The notes under the pieces were generated by a model. The model ran no database searches and was not told where the DNA came from. It was given only the letters and a program-made list of their open reading frames with translations. The position numbers and the translations under genes were made by a program. This document shows, piece after piece, positions 8,810 through 17,764 of a DNA stretch of 64,000 nt; the stretch's first letter is position 1; each line of letters begins with the position of its first letter. This DNA comes from an uncultured Acidobacteriia bacterium (lineage in GTDB: Bacteria; Acidobacteriota; Terriglobia; Bryobacterales; Bryobacteraceae): positions 1 to 64,000 of the forward strand of contig CAINNJ010000023.1 in assembly GCA_903851195.1 (NCBI GenBank), given 5' to 3'.

Positions 8810-10686
8810 TGGGGCTCTTTCGGATGCGCCTGTTGCAGAGCCGCTAAAACGTCCCTCAGTCCATACTTCTCTGCTTGTGTGCGCGGGGTCACTCCGCCTT
8901 TGCCGGGCATGTCCACCCGCGCGCCCGCTGCGAGAAGCTTTCTCACCGTTTCCGCGTTGCCGAACTCAATCGTGGAAGCCCAGATTAAAGGAGTCATCCC
9001 TTTGTTATCGATGTGATTCGGATCTCCACCGAGCTGCGCAAGTAACTCGACCATCGCCGAATAGTCGAACGTGGCAGCTCGTTCTAATGGCGTGATTCCG
9101 CCCTTGTCTGCTTCGTCCACCGAAGCGCCACTTTGCGCCAGGTATCGGACCATCGGCAGGTCATTGTAATAGACAGCCAGCATAAGAGGCTGAATCACGA
9201 AACCTCCGAATGCCTGACTCTTCCGCCGGACATCGGCCTGCCGTTCTACCAGCAACTTGACGGTGGCCAGGTCGCCCGAGATGATTGCCTGGATTAACGG
9301 CGACCTGTCGAAAAGCACTCTCACTCCGGCAGGTGGCTCAATCGCCGCGCCGCGATCCAGAAGTAACTGAACTGTTTTCGCGTTGTCTCCGAAAGAGGCG
9401 GCGATCATCAACGCTGAATAGCCGGACTTTGCTCGTGCGTTCGGGTTTGCTCCCCGGTCCAGCAGTGCCTTGACTTTGCCGGGATTGGAGGCGGTTAACA
9501 TCAATGCCGTCGTGCCGAGCCTCGTATGCGCGTTCGGGTCCAGTTTCCCGATTTCTGACGGCGAGCCGAACAGGGCCGCCCCGACCCAGTTGTCCTGCGG
9601 TGGGACGAAGTCCGTCAGAGCCGGTGGCTGCGCACCCGACGAGGGAAGCGCGAGCGAGAGGGCCATCACTGCCCAACTGGTGCCCGAACAAGACGCAACC
9701 TGATCTTTCCCATGCGGGAAGCCGGTTTCGAAATAGGGCGGGCTGAGCGGTGCGTTGTCATGAATGCGAGAGGGGACCAGCCACGACCCGTCTGCCATTT
9801 GCGTATTCAGCAGGAATGTAAGACCGCGCTGTATCGCCTTGTGTTCTACCGGAATCTCACCGCCTTCAATCAGGGCGAACAATACTTGCCCAGTCGCGTA
9901 GGCATCGCTTTTTCGCGATGCGATTTGTGACCAACCTCCATCGGGACGCTGCTGCTCAATCAGCCCCCGCGCGTATTCTTCGCGGTGTGAAACGGGCGTC
10001 CCGCTCCACTTAGCGCCGAGTAATCGAAAGGCCTCGTCCTCCACCACGGCCGGCTTACTCATTTCGAGCCATTGTCGCGCTCGCGCAACTCGCCTTTTTG
10101 CGGCGTCGAAATTCGGGGGCGACCAGGAATTTAGAGCCCGCACGCTGAGAGCGGTCGCGGTGAACAGGCTGCCGGATTGAGGAGGCCGAACGTCCAGCGT
10201 TCGCCAGTGTCCGTCATTTCGCTGTTGCGACGCGAGCATTTGTACCATGGCTCCGGAGGCGTTGTTTCGCGGGAGTCCGGCCTGTTGTGCCGCCCAAAGC
10301 GCATAGCTGTCTCCGACGAAATTAGTCGCGTCAATGCCTTGTGCAATGTAGTCCGGATCAGTTAAATAGACATAAGCCCGTCGAAAATGATCCCGCGCCG
10401 CGGCTTCGTCAATCGCTACCCCGTGCTGCCTGGCAGTGGTCAATGCCAGGGTAGGCAGCGAGGAGTGATGACAGGATGTACAGGACTTCTGCTCGAACCA
10501 GACTTTTCCTGACAGCTGAAGCAATGCGATCGATTTCTCAACTGCGGGGCGGATTCGCGCCGGTTCGACCGCGGTTCCCGCTAACGTGACTGGAGCAAAG
10601 ACCGCTACCAGGCAGATCACATTCAGATGCAGCACCCGTGCCCGACTCGCGATCTGCGCGCCAAACGAATAATATGGAATCGGCAT
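8806..10686 (-). CDS. Secreted toroid-ankyrin protein with one CXXCH, pair A
   Basis: Protein of 626 aa, the first gene of the three-pair run. The order is signal or anchor segment (residues about 15-35), a haem motif in CTSCHHSS, and a toroid domain with QRNDGHW, QRPDGGWSQI, DAYATG, MADGSWLVPS and GTSWAVMAL. Five or so ankyrin repeats follow (GTTALMLTAS, YSALMIAAS, GITPLERAA, MTPLIWAS). It is collinear with the protein at 1661. A purine-rich AAGGAA sits close to the ATG. The 82 bp upstream separates it from the TPR regulator on the same strand and may hold the operon promoter. The substrate or partner is unknown. Confidence 0.82.
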   Translation of the reverse strand: MPIPYYSFGAQIASRARVLHLNVICLVAVFAPVTLAGTAVEPARIRPAVEKSIALLQLSGKVWFEQKSCTSCHHSSLPTLALTTARQHGVAIDEAAARDHFRRAYVYLTDPDYIAQGIDATNFVGDSYALWAAQQAGLPRNNASGAMVQMLASQQRNDGHWRTLDVRPPQSGSLFTATALSVRALNSWSPPNFDAAKRRVARARQWLEMSKPAVVEDEAFRLLGAKWSGTPVSHREEYARGLIEQQRPDGGWSQIASRKSDAYATGQVLFALIEGGEIPVEHKAIQRGLTFLLNTQMADGSWLVPSRIHDNAPLSPPYFETGFPHGKDQVASCSGTSWAVMALSLALPSSGAQPPALTDFVPPQDNWVGAALFGSPSEIGKLDPNAHTRLGTTALMLTASNPGKVKALLDRGANPNARAKSGYSALMIAASFGDNAKTVQLLLDRGAAIEPPAGVRVLFDRSPLIQAIISGDLATVKLLVERQADVRRKSQAFGGFVIQPLMLAVYYNDLPMVRYLAQSGASVDEADKGGITPLERAATFDYSAMVELLAQLGGDPNHIDNKGMTPLIWASTIEFGNAETVRKLLAAGARVDMPGKGGVTPRTQAEKYGLRDVLAALQQAHPKEPQ

Positions 10687-10768
10687 GTTCCTTTTGATTC
10701 GGCTTTCGTGATTTTAGGCCGCAGGTTTGAATTGCGGGAGTTAATTGGGGTTAGCGGCGGACGGTGCC

Positions 10769-12046
10769 TCAATCAAATATCCGCTGCAGTCTGGCGTCCA
10801 CCTTTCCCATCAGCAGCCCCCATGCGCGCTCCCGCCTTGCGTTAGCCATGTACTTTGCCGCGCTCTGGCGCCTGTTCAGCGCTCCGGCGATTGCGGCCAG
10901 GTGAACAGGAGATACGTAGCCATAAGGAGGATCGGCTCTCAGGCGGTCGAACATGCATTCCGCTTCGTCACGCCGCCCGCCCTCGGCCAACACGTAAGCT
11001 AAAGCGCCCAGAGTTGCACTTGTTTCAGACAAGCGCACGGCGTGGGAAGCCGCTTCAACTGCCTCGTCGTGTTGCCCCATTTCCGTATGCGCGAGGGATG
11101 TCCACGAATGGGCCACTGCCAGGGCGGGTTCCGCCCGAACGACGTCCTTCAATACCTGAATCGCCTCTGCACTTCGGCCCGCGTAGTAAAACAGGCGACC
11201 AAGGTAGGCGCGGAACAGAGTGCGATCCGGAGCGCATCGGATGGCCTCCTGCATATGCGCAAGGCTGGCTTCATGCTGTCCGGCTGCGGACAGGAGAGCA
11301 GTCACCCAAAAGTGGGCAAGAGCATTCCGCGGCTCAAGCTGCAGGGCACACCGGGCTTCTTCCGCCGCTTGCTCCTCTGCGCCGTCCACGAAAGCATGAC
11401 AAATGGACGCGGCGATGTGAGCGTCACCGCTGGTTTGATTCAGTTCCAGGGCTCGCGATGCCGATACGCGTAATTTGCCCATCACTTCGGGGGGTGACTT
11501 CGCCTCGTTGCTGAGTGCAAAGCCATGGCAACTCGCCAGACCGATATGCGGTCTCGGGTCGGAGGGATTCAGGTTGCGCGCCTCGACGAGGCAGGCGGCT
11601 GCTACATCGAGCGATGCCGGCGTACTCCGCATCATCGCGGCGGAGGCGATGCCGCACAGTTCCGCAATCTGGTTTTCGCCTGCCGCTCCGGTTTTTACTC
11701 CGCGTCCACAGTTGTGAAATTCCGGAACGTAACCGCCCTTGGGAACACAGATTGCCACCTCATCCAAACGGCCATCCCTCGCGTAGTAAGCGCTTAGCCG
11801 GTTCCTGAGTTTGATTGCTTCCACCCGGACAATGGAATCGATTTTTGGATCAAACGATGGTGACCGTGCATACACGCTCGTGGCGATCGAGTACTCTTTG
11901 AGCTGATGGCCGTTGCCGATGAGTGTTTCGGTGACAATGAAAACCAGGAAGTCGCGGAGCCGGCCAGCGCCCCGAAACTGCGGACTGCCGCAGATTCTTT
12001 CGACTTGTCTTCTTACCTGTCGTGGATCGATCATGCGGCTCGACAC
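10769..12046 (-). CDS. TPR protein with HTH-like N-terminal domain, putative regulator
   Basis: Protein of 425 aa. Residues 5-110 form a conserved domain (LRDFLVFIVTETL, YSIATSVYARSPSFDP, VRVEAIKLRNRLSAYY, VPKGGYVPEF) that also starts the protein at 12963. I know it from many proteobacterial and acidobacterial TPR or adenylate-cyclase-like proteins, where it is presumed to bind DNA. Residues 140-410 are tetratricopeptide repeats. No transmembrane helix was seen, so it is probably cytoplasmic. The GTG start is preceded by GGAGGA. It lies between a small secreted protein and the cytochrome operon on the same strand, which suggests it could control that operon; this is inference. Confidence 0.75.
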   Translation of the reverse strand: MSSRMIDPRQVRRQVERICGSPQFRGAGRLRDFLVFIVTETLIGNGHQLKEYSIATSVYARSPSFDPKIDSIVRVEAIKLRNRLSAYYARDGRLDEVAICVPKGGYVPEFHNCGRGVKTGAAGENQIAELCGIASAAMMRSTPASLDVAAACLVEARNLNPSDPRPHIGLASCHGFALSNEAKSPPEVMGKLRVSASRALELNQTSGDAHIAASICHAFVDGAEEQAAEEARCALQLEPRNALAHFWVTALLSAAGQHEASLAHMQEAIRCAPDRTLFRAYLGRLFYYAGRSAEAIQVLKDVVRAEPALAVAHSWTSLAHTEMGQHDEAVEAASHAVRLSETSATLGALAYVLAEGGRRDEAECMFDRLRADPPYGYVSPVHLAAIAGALNRRQSAAKYMANARRERAWGLLMGKVDARLQRIFD

Positions 12047-12080
12047 CCCGTCCTCCGGTTATCCTGGTTCCGTCGTTGAA

Positions 12081-12767
12081 TTAAAACAAGCGCGGCAGGG
12101 CGCTCAGTTCTCCCCCGATTGCGACGCCCGATCCCGCAGCCGTAAAGACGAGGGGAAACACGGGAGAGCCGCCCAGTGGAATATTGCTGGAAAGTGTAAA
12201 GAACGTAAAACCGTGCGGCAGAAGACGCGCGAGATTATAAGTCTCGCCTTTGAACACGAACGGCCGGCTCGATACCAGGACATAAGACTGCGTTACCAGC
12301 GCGACAGGGCCCGAGCCAGTCTGCGTTCCTGGCGTTGATTTAAAAGTTGCGATCAGCTGACCGGCTGAAAAGCTGCCGGGATTCGCCCAGCTTTGGTTTG
12401 GCGTCGCATTGTAGTATACGCTAAAACTCTCTCCTGCGGGTAACACAGCGACCCCAGTGCTTCCGGGCAGCGCAGCGTCCCCATTGGCAATCTGCACGGC
12501 TTCCGGTGCGTTCAGATACCAGGTGAAGTAGGCGGTGGATTCTCCCGCCGCGCCAGCAAACAATGGATCGGGCAGACCGGTCACGCCAGTGAAATAACCG
12601 AAAGCCGCTACTTCCGGCGGGTTCACGATGAGGCGGTTCACGTATGTCAGGACAGTTTGACCGCCCGTCGCCGGGCTTAACAACTGAGCCTGGGCCCTGT
12701 GGGAACAAACACAGTTGAGGAAACAAAAACCCGCAAGCAGGTTTGTTACTAAAATCACACGTTTCAT
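12081..12767 (-). CDS. Secreted protein of unknown function
   Basis: Protein of 228 aa with an N-terminal signal peptide (MKRVILVTNLLAGFCFLNCV, cleavage probably after AQAQ). The rest is beta-rich and Gly/Ser/Thr/Pro-rich with no motif I recognise. It resembles the extracytoplasmic hypothetical proteins common in acidobacteria that hold beta-sandwich repeats. A good GGAGG lies seven bases before the ATG. It is followed after 34 nt by the TPR regulator on the same strand, so the two may be one transcript leading into the cytochrome operon. Confidence 0.7.
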   Translation of the reverse strand: MKRVILVTNLLAGFCFLNCVCSHRAQAQLLSPATGGQTVLTYVNRLIVNPPEVAAFGYFTGVTGLPDPLFAGAAGESTAYFTWYLNAPEAVQIANGDAALPGSTGVAVLPAGESFSVYYNATPNQSWANPGSFSAGQLIATFKSTPGTQTGSGPVALVTQSYVLVSSRPFVFKGETYNLARLLPHGFTFFTLSSNIPLGGSPVFPLVFTAAGSGVAIGGELSALPRLF

Positions 12768-12962
12768 GTAATAGCCTCCGCAAGGCAGTATTGCCCCGCA
12801 GACATAACATGACTCAAATCAGCGCTCCTCAGAAGTACGGCGGGGTGTTATACAGGTACGTACGTCTTAGAATCAGTAAGTTGTGACGCGTCCACATAAA
12901 CGGCCGTCACGTGGCAACAGGTCGGGCAAACGAAGGCGCGCCGGTGGTGGGATGATAAATCC
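12768..12962. other. Divergent intergenic region
   Basis: These 195 bp separate two divergent starts, the secreted protein (minus) and the TolB-propeller protein (plus), so both promoters should lie here. The only structure I can point to is a tandem GTAC run at 12856-12865, including the palindrome ACGTACGT at 12858-12865. No convincing -35/-10 pair was identified. Confidence 0.35.
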
Positions 12963-15110
12963 TTGCTTCCTCCGGACCAGATACGCGAGCAGTTAGAGCG
13001 GCTGCTGGCCAGTCAGATTTTTGCCGAATCCGATCGTGCCCAACGCCTCCTTCGTTTTATCGTGGGACGGACGCTGGAAGGTCAATCGCAGATTGTGAAA
13101 GAATCCGTGATTGCCGTCGAGGTATTGGGAAGGCCGTCTTCTTTCGACCCGCGCACGGATCCCATTGTTCGTGTCGAGGCGGGGCGGCTGCGGATACGGT
13201 TGTCCAGGTATTACGATTCGACGGGAAAAGACGATCCCATCATAATTTCGGTGCCTAAGGGCGGATATGTGCCCGATTTCTCCGCACGGCAACCGGAATC
13301 GCTTTCCGAGCCAGAGCGTCCTGGCCAACCTGCCCATTCCGCCGACGACGGCAAGAGGACGCGAGTCCTGATGTTTTGCGCCGTTCTCGCCATCGGGTTG
13401 AGCGCAGGTTGGGGCCTCTATTTGTTTCGGGATTTCGCTCAGCCGGCGGAGCAGTCGCTCCGTCTTTCTCTGCTGCCTCCAGGAGGAGAATCCGTGCAAG
13501 CTTCCGCGATTTCCCCGGACGGGCACTACCTTGCTTTAGCTATGGATGGCGGACTTTGGATTCGTCCGCTGGATCAACAGGATGCCCGTCAGTTGCCGGG
13601 CACTGTCGGGGCCTCGAATCCTTTTTGGTCACCCGACAGCCGCTCGATTGCTTTCTTTACGCCCGGCAAACTGAAGAGGATCGAATTGGCCGGCGGGCCT
13701 CCCCGCGAGATCTGTGATGTCGACGTGGGCCGCGGGGGCAGCTGGAGCGCCCGAGGTGTGATCGTTTTTGCGCCTCGCCCTGGAGGGGAACTTTTTCGCG
13801 TCAGTGCACAGGGGGGTCCATCTCAACCCATTACCCGGCTGGACGCGAGTCGTGGCGAGTCGGGACAAGCTTTCCCGTGGTTTTTGCCGGACGGCCAGAG
13901 GTTTATCTACTCGTCGGTTCAGCGGGACACCGAACCGTCCATCCGTCTGGGTTCGCTTGATCATCCTAAAACCAGGTTCCTTGTGAATGGAGAGCTGGGC
14001 GCAGCATACAGCAAAGACCCGAACGGGTCCGCGAAACTGATTTTCGTGTATAGGGGCGCACTGGTGGCCCAGTCGGTTGACCCTGACACGCTGGAGTTTC
14101 GTGGCGCTTCAGCGGTGATTGCGCCCTCCGTTCGCATCGGATCGGACAGACCAGGTGTTTCCGCGTCCGCAGGTGGAACAGTCGTTTTCGAACCCGTGAA
14201 ATCAAAGAACCGACAGCTGACATGGTTTGACCGTAACGGAAGACGGCTCGAAACCGTAGGTCCGCGTAACGGGTATCTCACATGGGCGCTCTCGCCGGAT
14301 GACAGTCACATTGCTATGGAGGACGAGCCGTCCGGGGGAGCATCCGGGCCTTCGCTATGGATCTTCGATATCAGGCGCGGGTCTCTGTCGAGGATTGCAA
14401 CGCAAGGCGTCCAGGCGTTCTCCCCGGTCTGGTCACCGGATGGATCTGAAGTTCTCTTCAGCGATGGGACCCATTCTGCCATGTCGCTGGTTCGCCAGCG
14501 TTCAGACAAGACTGAGTCGGTGTCCGTGCTCGACTCGCCGGGAATCAAGGTTCCCACCGACTGGTCATCTGATGGCCGGTTCGCCGCGTACTTCACTTCC
14601 TGGCCGGATTTCAAACACCTGACTACCTGGGTCGCGCCTTTGTCGTCACCGCGAAAAGAGTCCGCGTGGTCATTTCCGGCTGCCAACGCGAATGAATTCG
14701 GGGCAACTTTCTCCCCCGCTTCGTCGCCCCAGGGGCCCAGATGGATCGCGTATTGTTCCAACGAAACGGGCCGGAAGGAGATCTACGTGAAGGATTTTCC
14801 ACTCGGCCTGCACAGGTGGATCGTTTCGGCGGACGGGGGGGTCTCACCGCACTGGCGACATGATGGTCGTGAACTCCTTTACGTTGCAATGAACGGGCTG
14901 CTGATGTCGGTCGATGTAAGGAGCGATGCTAAGTCGTTCGTTGCCGGGACCCCGCATACATTGTTTGATACCGGCATCAACTTCCGGGCAGTTATGTTTC
15001 GGGGTCTTCCGGTAAACACTTACGCGGTTAGCCGGGACGGCCAGCGTATTCTTTTGAACCGGTCTGTGGAATCGGAACCGGCTCTGCTCACCGTTCTTGT
15101 GAGGCCCTGA
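12963..15110 (+). CDS. Membrane-anchored TolB/WD40-like propeller protein with HTH-like N-terminus
   Basis: Protein of 715 aa. Residues 1-105 match the N-terminal domain of the regulator at 10769 (LLRFIVGRTLEG, ESVIAVEVLGRPSSFDP, IVRVEAGRLRIRLSRYY, VPKGGYVPDF). One transmembrane helix follows at about 138-158 (VLMFCAVLAIGLSAGWGLYL), then a large beta-propeller with TolB-like repeats (ISPDGHYLALAMDGG, FWSPDSRSIAFF, LSPDDSHIAM, VWSPDGSEVLFSD, WSSDGRFAAYFT). The layout, with a cytoplasmic DNA-binding-like domain, a membrane helix and an external sensor, resembles CadC/ToxR-type one-component regulators; that role is inferred. The first in-frame start is TTG at 12963 and no ATG begins the domain, so the start is uncertain. 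Confidence 0.75.
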   Translation: MLPPDQIREQLERLLASQIFAESDRAQRLLRFIVGRTLEGQSQIVKESVIAVEVLGRPSSFDPRTDPIVRVEAGRLRIRLSRYYDSTGKDDPIIISVPKGGYVPDFSARQPESLSEPERPGQPAHSADDGKRTRVLMFCAVLAIGLSAGWGLYLFRDFAQPAEQSLRLSLLPPGGESVQASAISPDGHYLALAMDGGLWIRPLDQQDARQLPGTVGASNPFWSPDSRSIAFFTPGKLKRIELAGGPPREICDVDVGRGGSWSARGVIVFAPRPGGELFRVSAQGGPSQPITRLDASRGESGQAFPWFLPDGQRFIYSSVQRDTEPSIRLGSLDHPKTRFLVNGELGAAYSKDPNGSAKLIFVYRGALVAQSVDPDTLEFRGASAVIAPSVRIGSDRPGVSASAGGTVVFEPVKSKNRQLTWFDRNGRRLETVGPRNGYLTWALSPDDSHIAMEDEPSGGASGPSLWIFDIRRGSLSRIATQGVQAFSPVWSPDGSEVLFSDGTHSAMSLVRQRSDKTESVSVLDSPGIKVPTDWSSDGRFAAYFTSWPDFKHLTTWVAPLSSPRKESAWSFPAANANEFGATFSPASSPQGPRWIAYCSNETGRKEIYVKDFPLGLHRWIVSADGGVSPHWRHDGRELLYVAMNGLLMSVDVRSDAKSFVAGTPHTLFDTGINFRAVMFRGLPVNTYAVSRDGQRILLNRSVESEPALLTVLVRP

Positions 15111-15910
15111 TCTCTCCATTTCAGGTCGAGCGGAAACGACTGTCATCCCCGTCTCAAGGGGACCGCATTTCCCCGGGCCAAACCGTCGGCAGGACCATTG
15201 CCCGGAACGCGGCAGAAACTCTATAGTGCGAATGAATTCTCGCGGGTACCGAAGGTCCTCTTCTCCGGACGATTAACACGCGGCTCGGAAACTGCTGTGA
15301 TTCAGGGTTGTGGGGGTCGGCTTGAGGGCGACCAGGCGCCTTCAGACTACCGAAATCAGCCGCCGGGTTACTTTTTATGGAGACGCTTGAAGGGAGCCGC
15401 CCGCCCGGGATTTGGCGGGCACTTGCTTATTGGGCATTCAACCGGGATCGTGCCACGCAAGGTGAAATCCGTGCTACGCGAATGTAGGTCATCCATCCCG
15501 CTACGCTGATGGTCGGTGACATCGGCAGTTGCCCTGCCAAATAATACCCCTGCCAGAAACTCGCGAGCGAGCGTCCGCCGCAAAGCGGCTTCGTTCAAAC
15601 GTGGTTGCGACAGTTTTCAGACCGACCACCTGACGAGTCGGCGGTGCTTCCGCGATTGGATTCGGAGTACCGAAAAGCCTTTTTTAGTTGGTCGGCCTGA
15701 TTTGGCAGGCGCACTAGAATTCAGGGCTAGTGGCATTGACTCCACGGCGTAGAAATCGAGCCTGTCGAGTAGGGAACTCGTTTGTTTTCTTTCTCGGCGT
15801 CGGCGAAGCGGTCTGGCGCTTCTGCCGTTTCCGCACTGCGATAAGGTCCAAAATAAGGTCCTGCTAGATAGACAGGGTCCACAAGAATCCGGCTAACTTA
15901 TTGATTTTAA
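15111..15910. other. 800-bp region without a convincing gene, abutting tRNA-Leu
   Basis: No open frame here looks coding; the frames present are short and full of Arg/Ser shadow composition. Near-repeats GATTTGGC followed by G/A GGC occur around 15411 and 15697. A direct repeat AAGGTCC/AAAATAAGGTCC lies near 15843. The last 20 bases before the tRNA 3' end (around 15895-15910) are AT-rich, unlike the flanks. The position next to the 3' end of a tRNA gene is typical of integration sites, so this may be the scar of a decayed element. No integrase gene could be reconstructed. Confidence 0.4.
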
Positions 15911-15997
15911 TGGTGCGGATGAGAGGACTTGAACCTCCACTGAGTTGCCCCAACTAGAACCTGAATCTAGCGCGTCTGCCAATTCCGCCACATCCGC
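15911..15997 (-). tRNA. tRNA-Leu (anticodon CAG)
   Basis: The minus strand reads a complete 87-nt class II tRNA. The acceptor stem pairs GCGGATG with CATCCGC, followed by A and an encoded CCA. The D-arm contains TTGGCAGACGCGC. The anticodon stem is CTAGA/TCTAG with loop TTCAGGT, giving anticodon CAG at 15961-15963. There is a long variable arm and a T-arm with GGTTCAAGTCC. The long variable arm and the CAG anticodon together identify tRNA-Leu reading CUG, the commonest Leu codon in such GC-rich genomes. Confidence 0.97.
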
Positions 15998-16065
15998 AAG
16001 ATGGGAGGTAAACTTCTATTTTGCCTTCCCCAACCCCATCTGTCAATCAACTCCGCCAATAAAAT

Positions 16066-16857
16066 TCATCCCTCCCGCAAAAACCTTTCCGTGTGACTTT
16101 CCAAAAACGCCTCCCGCGCGGCGTCCCAGCTCATCCGAACCACCCCAATCTCCCGCTCGCTCGTCCGCAATACGTTGAACGAATTCACTTCTCCCCGCAG
16201 CCGCGTGGACATCGCGGTCCCCGCCTGCACCACCACCGCATCGTGATTCCCGATCCGCAACTTCTCCGCGGCGCCGGCAAACGCACGGTGTTCGTGACCG
16301 GCCAGAATCACATCCACCCCGCAATCCTCCCAATGCGCCAGCGCGGCCCGAGCCCGCATGGCCGAACTGCCCGGCCAGACCCTCGGCACATCCAGCGGAT
16401 GATGCACCACCAAAACTTTCACAGCGGCCGCGGGAGCCGCGTGAAAGCGCTCCCGCACCGCCTCCATCTGCTCCCGGTTGATTCGCCCGCCCTTCCATGC
16501 CAGCGCCCGCGCCGTATTGATCCCCACCACCGCCACGCCTTCATCCACATAAGACTGTTCCGTCTCCGGATGAATATATTCCCGGAACCGGGCCCAGTCT
16601 GAAAAGAACCGCTGATACGGATTGCCGATAGCCGGCACATCGTGATTTCCCGGCACCACGATCAACTCTCCGGGCAACCGATCCAGAAACTCACGGGCCT
16701 GCTGAAACTCCCGGCGGCGCGCCCTTTGCGTCAGGTCCCCGGACACCGCCACCACATCCGGCTCAACACTTCGGATCGAAGCGACCAGCCGGTCCGGAAT
16801 TCCCGGATCCACCCGGCCGAAATGCAAATCGGAGAGGTGCACAATCGTCCGCGTCAT
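16066..16857 (-). CDS. Calcineurin-like metallophosphoesterase
   Basis: Protein of 263 aa starting MTRTIVHLSDLHFGR. The family metal ligands are all visible: SDLHFG near the start, SGDLTQRA (GDxx), PGNHDVP (GNHD), VVHHPLD, and AGHEHRAF (GHxH). This is a cytoplasmic dimetal phosphoesterase of the YfcE/CpdA-like class; the substrate (cyclic nucleotide, lipid or other phosphodiester) cannot be read from sequence. The chosen ATG overlaps the stop of the lipid kinase gene (ATGA at 16854-16857); the frame is open further upstream but there it is inside the kinase gene. The coupling suggests a shared role in lipid or phosphate metabolism. Confidence 0.9.
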   Translation of the reverse strand: MTRTIVHLSDLHFGRVDPGIPDRLVASIRSVEPDVVAVSGDLTQRARRREFQQAREFLDRLPGELIVVPGNHDVPAIGNPYQRFFSDWARFREYIHPETEQSYVDEGVAVVGINTARALAWKGGRINREQMEAVRERFHAAPAAAVKVLVVHHPLDVPRVWPGSSAMRARAALAHWEDCGVDVILAGHEHRAFAGAAEKLRIGNHDAVVVQAGTAMSTRLRGEVNSFNVLRTSEREIGVVRMSWDAAREAFLESHTERFLREG

Positions 16858-17750
16858 TCCTCCACGCCCCTGTCCACATCCGGCGCCAGCACGCGAATGG
16901 CCCCCGGAACGATCGAGTAGCGCAGGGGCCCGGTCAGCCGGCATACTTCTCCGTCCAGCGACACATGGATCCGGCCTTTCCTTTCCACCGTCAACCGTTT
17001 GGCGGTGAACGCAATGAAGTCACGGTCATGCCGGATGGTGCCCAGCAGCGCGCGAAACGCAATCCGCGCGAGCCCCGTCGGCCCGATGTGCCGGGCCGTA
17101 TACACCCCGAGCAGGCCGCCATCGAGCCTCGGCCGTGTCCCCAGCGACTTTCCCTCCACCGCATACTCGTTGTTCCCCACAAACAGGAACGGCGTCGACC
17201 GGGCCATCGGCACTCCGTCCGCGTCGATTCGCAGTTGCATAAAAGGCATTTTCCCGGCCGTTCGCAGGAACGCCCAGGCGAACGCCGGCCACTTGGGAAT
17301 TCCCGCTTTCCGAACCTTCTCTCGCTCCAGCACCATCACCGGATAGATCCCGATCCCGGAGTTGTTCACAAACAGACGCCCGTTCACGAACCCGGCGTCG
17401 ATCTCCCGCACCGTGCCGGTGAGCAGCACCTGCTCCGCCTGCGCCAAGCCATGAATTCCCAGATCCTTCGCGAAATGGTTCAGCGTTCCGAGGGGCAGTA
17501 CGCCAAGCACCGCGCCCGATCCGCGAACCGCCGAGGCCGTTCCGTTGACCGTGCCGTCTCCCCCACAGGCGACCACCACATCGCACCCGTCCCGAACGGC
17601 CGTGCGCGCTTCCGCCGCCGGATCGCCCGCCGCCAGATACTCGCGCACTTCCACGCCCGTCGCGCGCAGATTCTTCTTCACGCCGCGAAGCAGTTCCAGC
17701 CGTCGCCCATCCCCCGATCTCGGGTTGTAAATGAAGCCGTAGCAACGCAC
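16854..17750 (-). CDS. YegS/DAGK-family lipid kinase
   Basis: Protein of 298 aa of the diacylglycerol/sphingosine kinase catalytic family. The N-terminus has FIYNPRSGDGRR, then the nucleotide-binding motif VVACGGDGTVNGTASAV and GVLPLGTLNHFAKDLG. The C-terminal beta-domain has the conserved IYPVMVLEREK region and ends with DGEVCRL. It probably phosphorylates a membrane lipid at the inner face of the cytoplasmic membrane. The start is GTG at 17750, 14 bp from the divergent ATG of the small protein at 17765, so the two share a very compact promoter region. It is followed by an overlapping metallophosphoesterase. Confidence 0.9.
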   Translation of the reverse strand: MRCYGFIYNPRSGDGRRLELLRGVKKNLRATGVEVREYLAAGDPAAEARTAVRDGCDVVVACGGDGTVNGTASAVRGSGAVLGVLPLGTLNHFAKDLGIHGLAQAEQVLLTGTVREIDAGFVNGRLFVNNSGIGIYPVMVLEREKVRKAGIPKWPAFAWAFLRTAGKMPFMQLRIDADGVPMARSTPFLFVGNNEYAVEGKSLGTRPRLDGGLLGVYTARHIGPTGLARIAFRALLGTIRHDRDFIAFTAKRLTVERKGRIHVSLDGEVCRLTGPLRYSIVPGAIRVLAPDVDRGVEE

Positions 17751-17764
17751 AATATAAAGGATCT

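Noticed and set aside
15368-15598. 76-codon minus-strand frame in the gene-poor region
   Set aside because: Short, no recognisable motif, no ribosome site and not continued by neighbouring frames; kept only as part of the unexplained region.
15780-15910. Possible integrase C-terminus next to tRNA-Leu
   Set aside because: Frames here resemble spurious tails seen at integration borders, but no catalytic Arg/His/Tyr motif is present.
15911-15997. tRNA-Sec, considered because selD is a selenoprotein and the tRNA has a long variable arm
   Set aside because: Anticodon is CAG, not TCA, and the acceptor stem is 7 bp, so it is tRNA-Leu.
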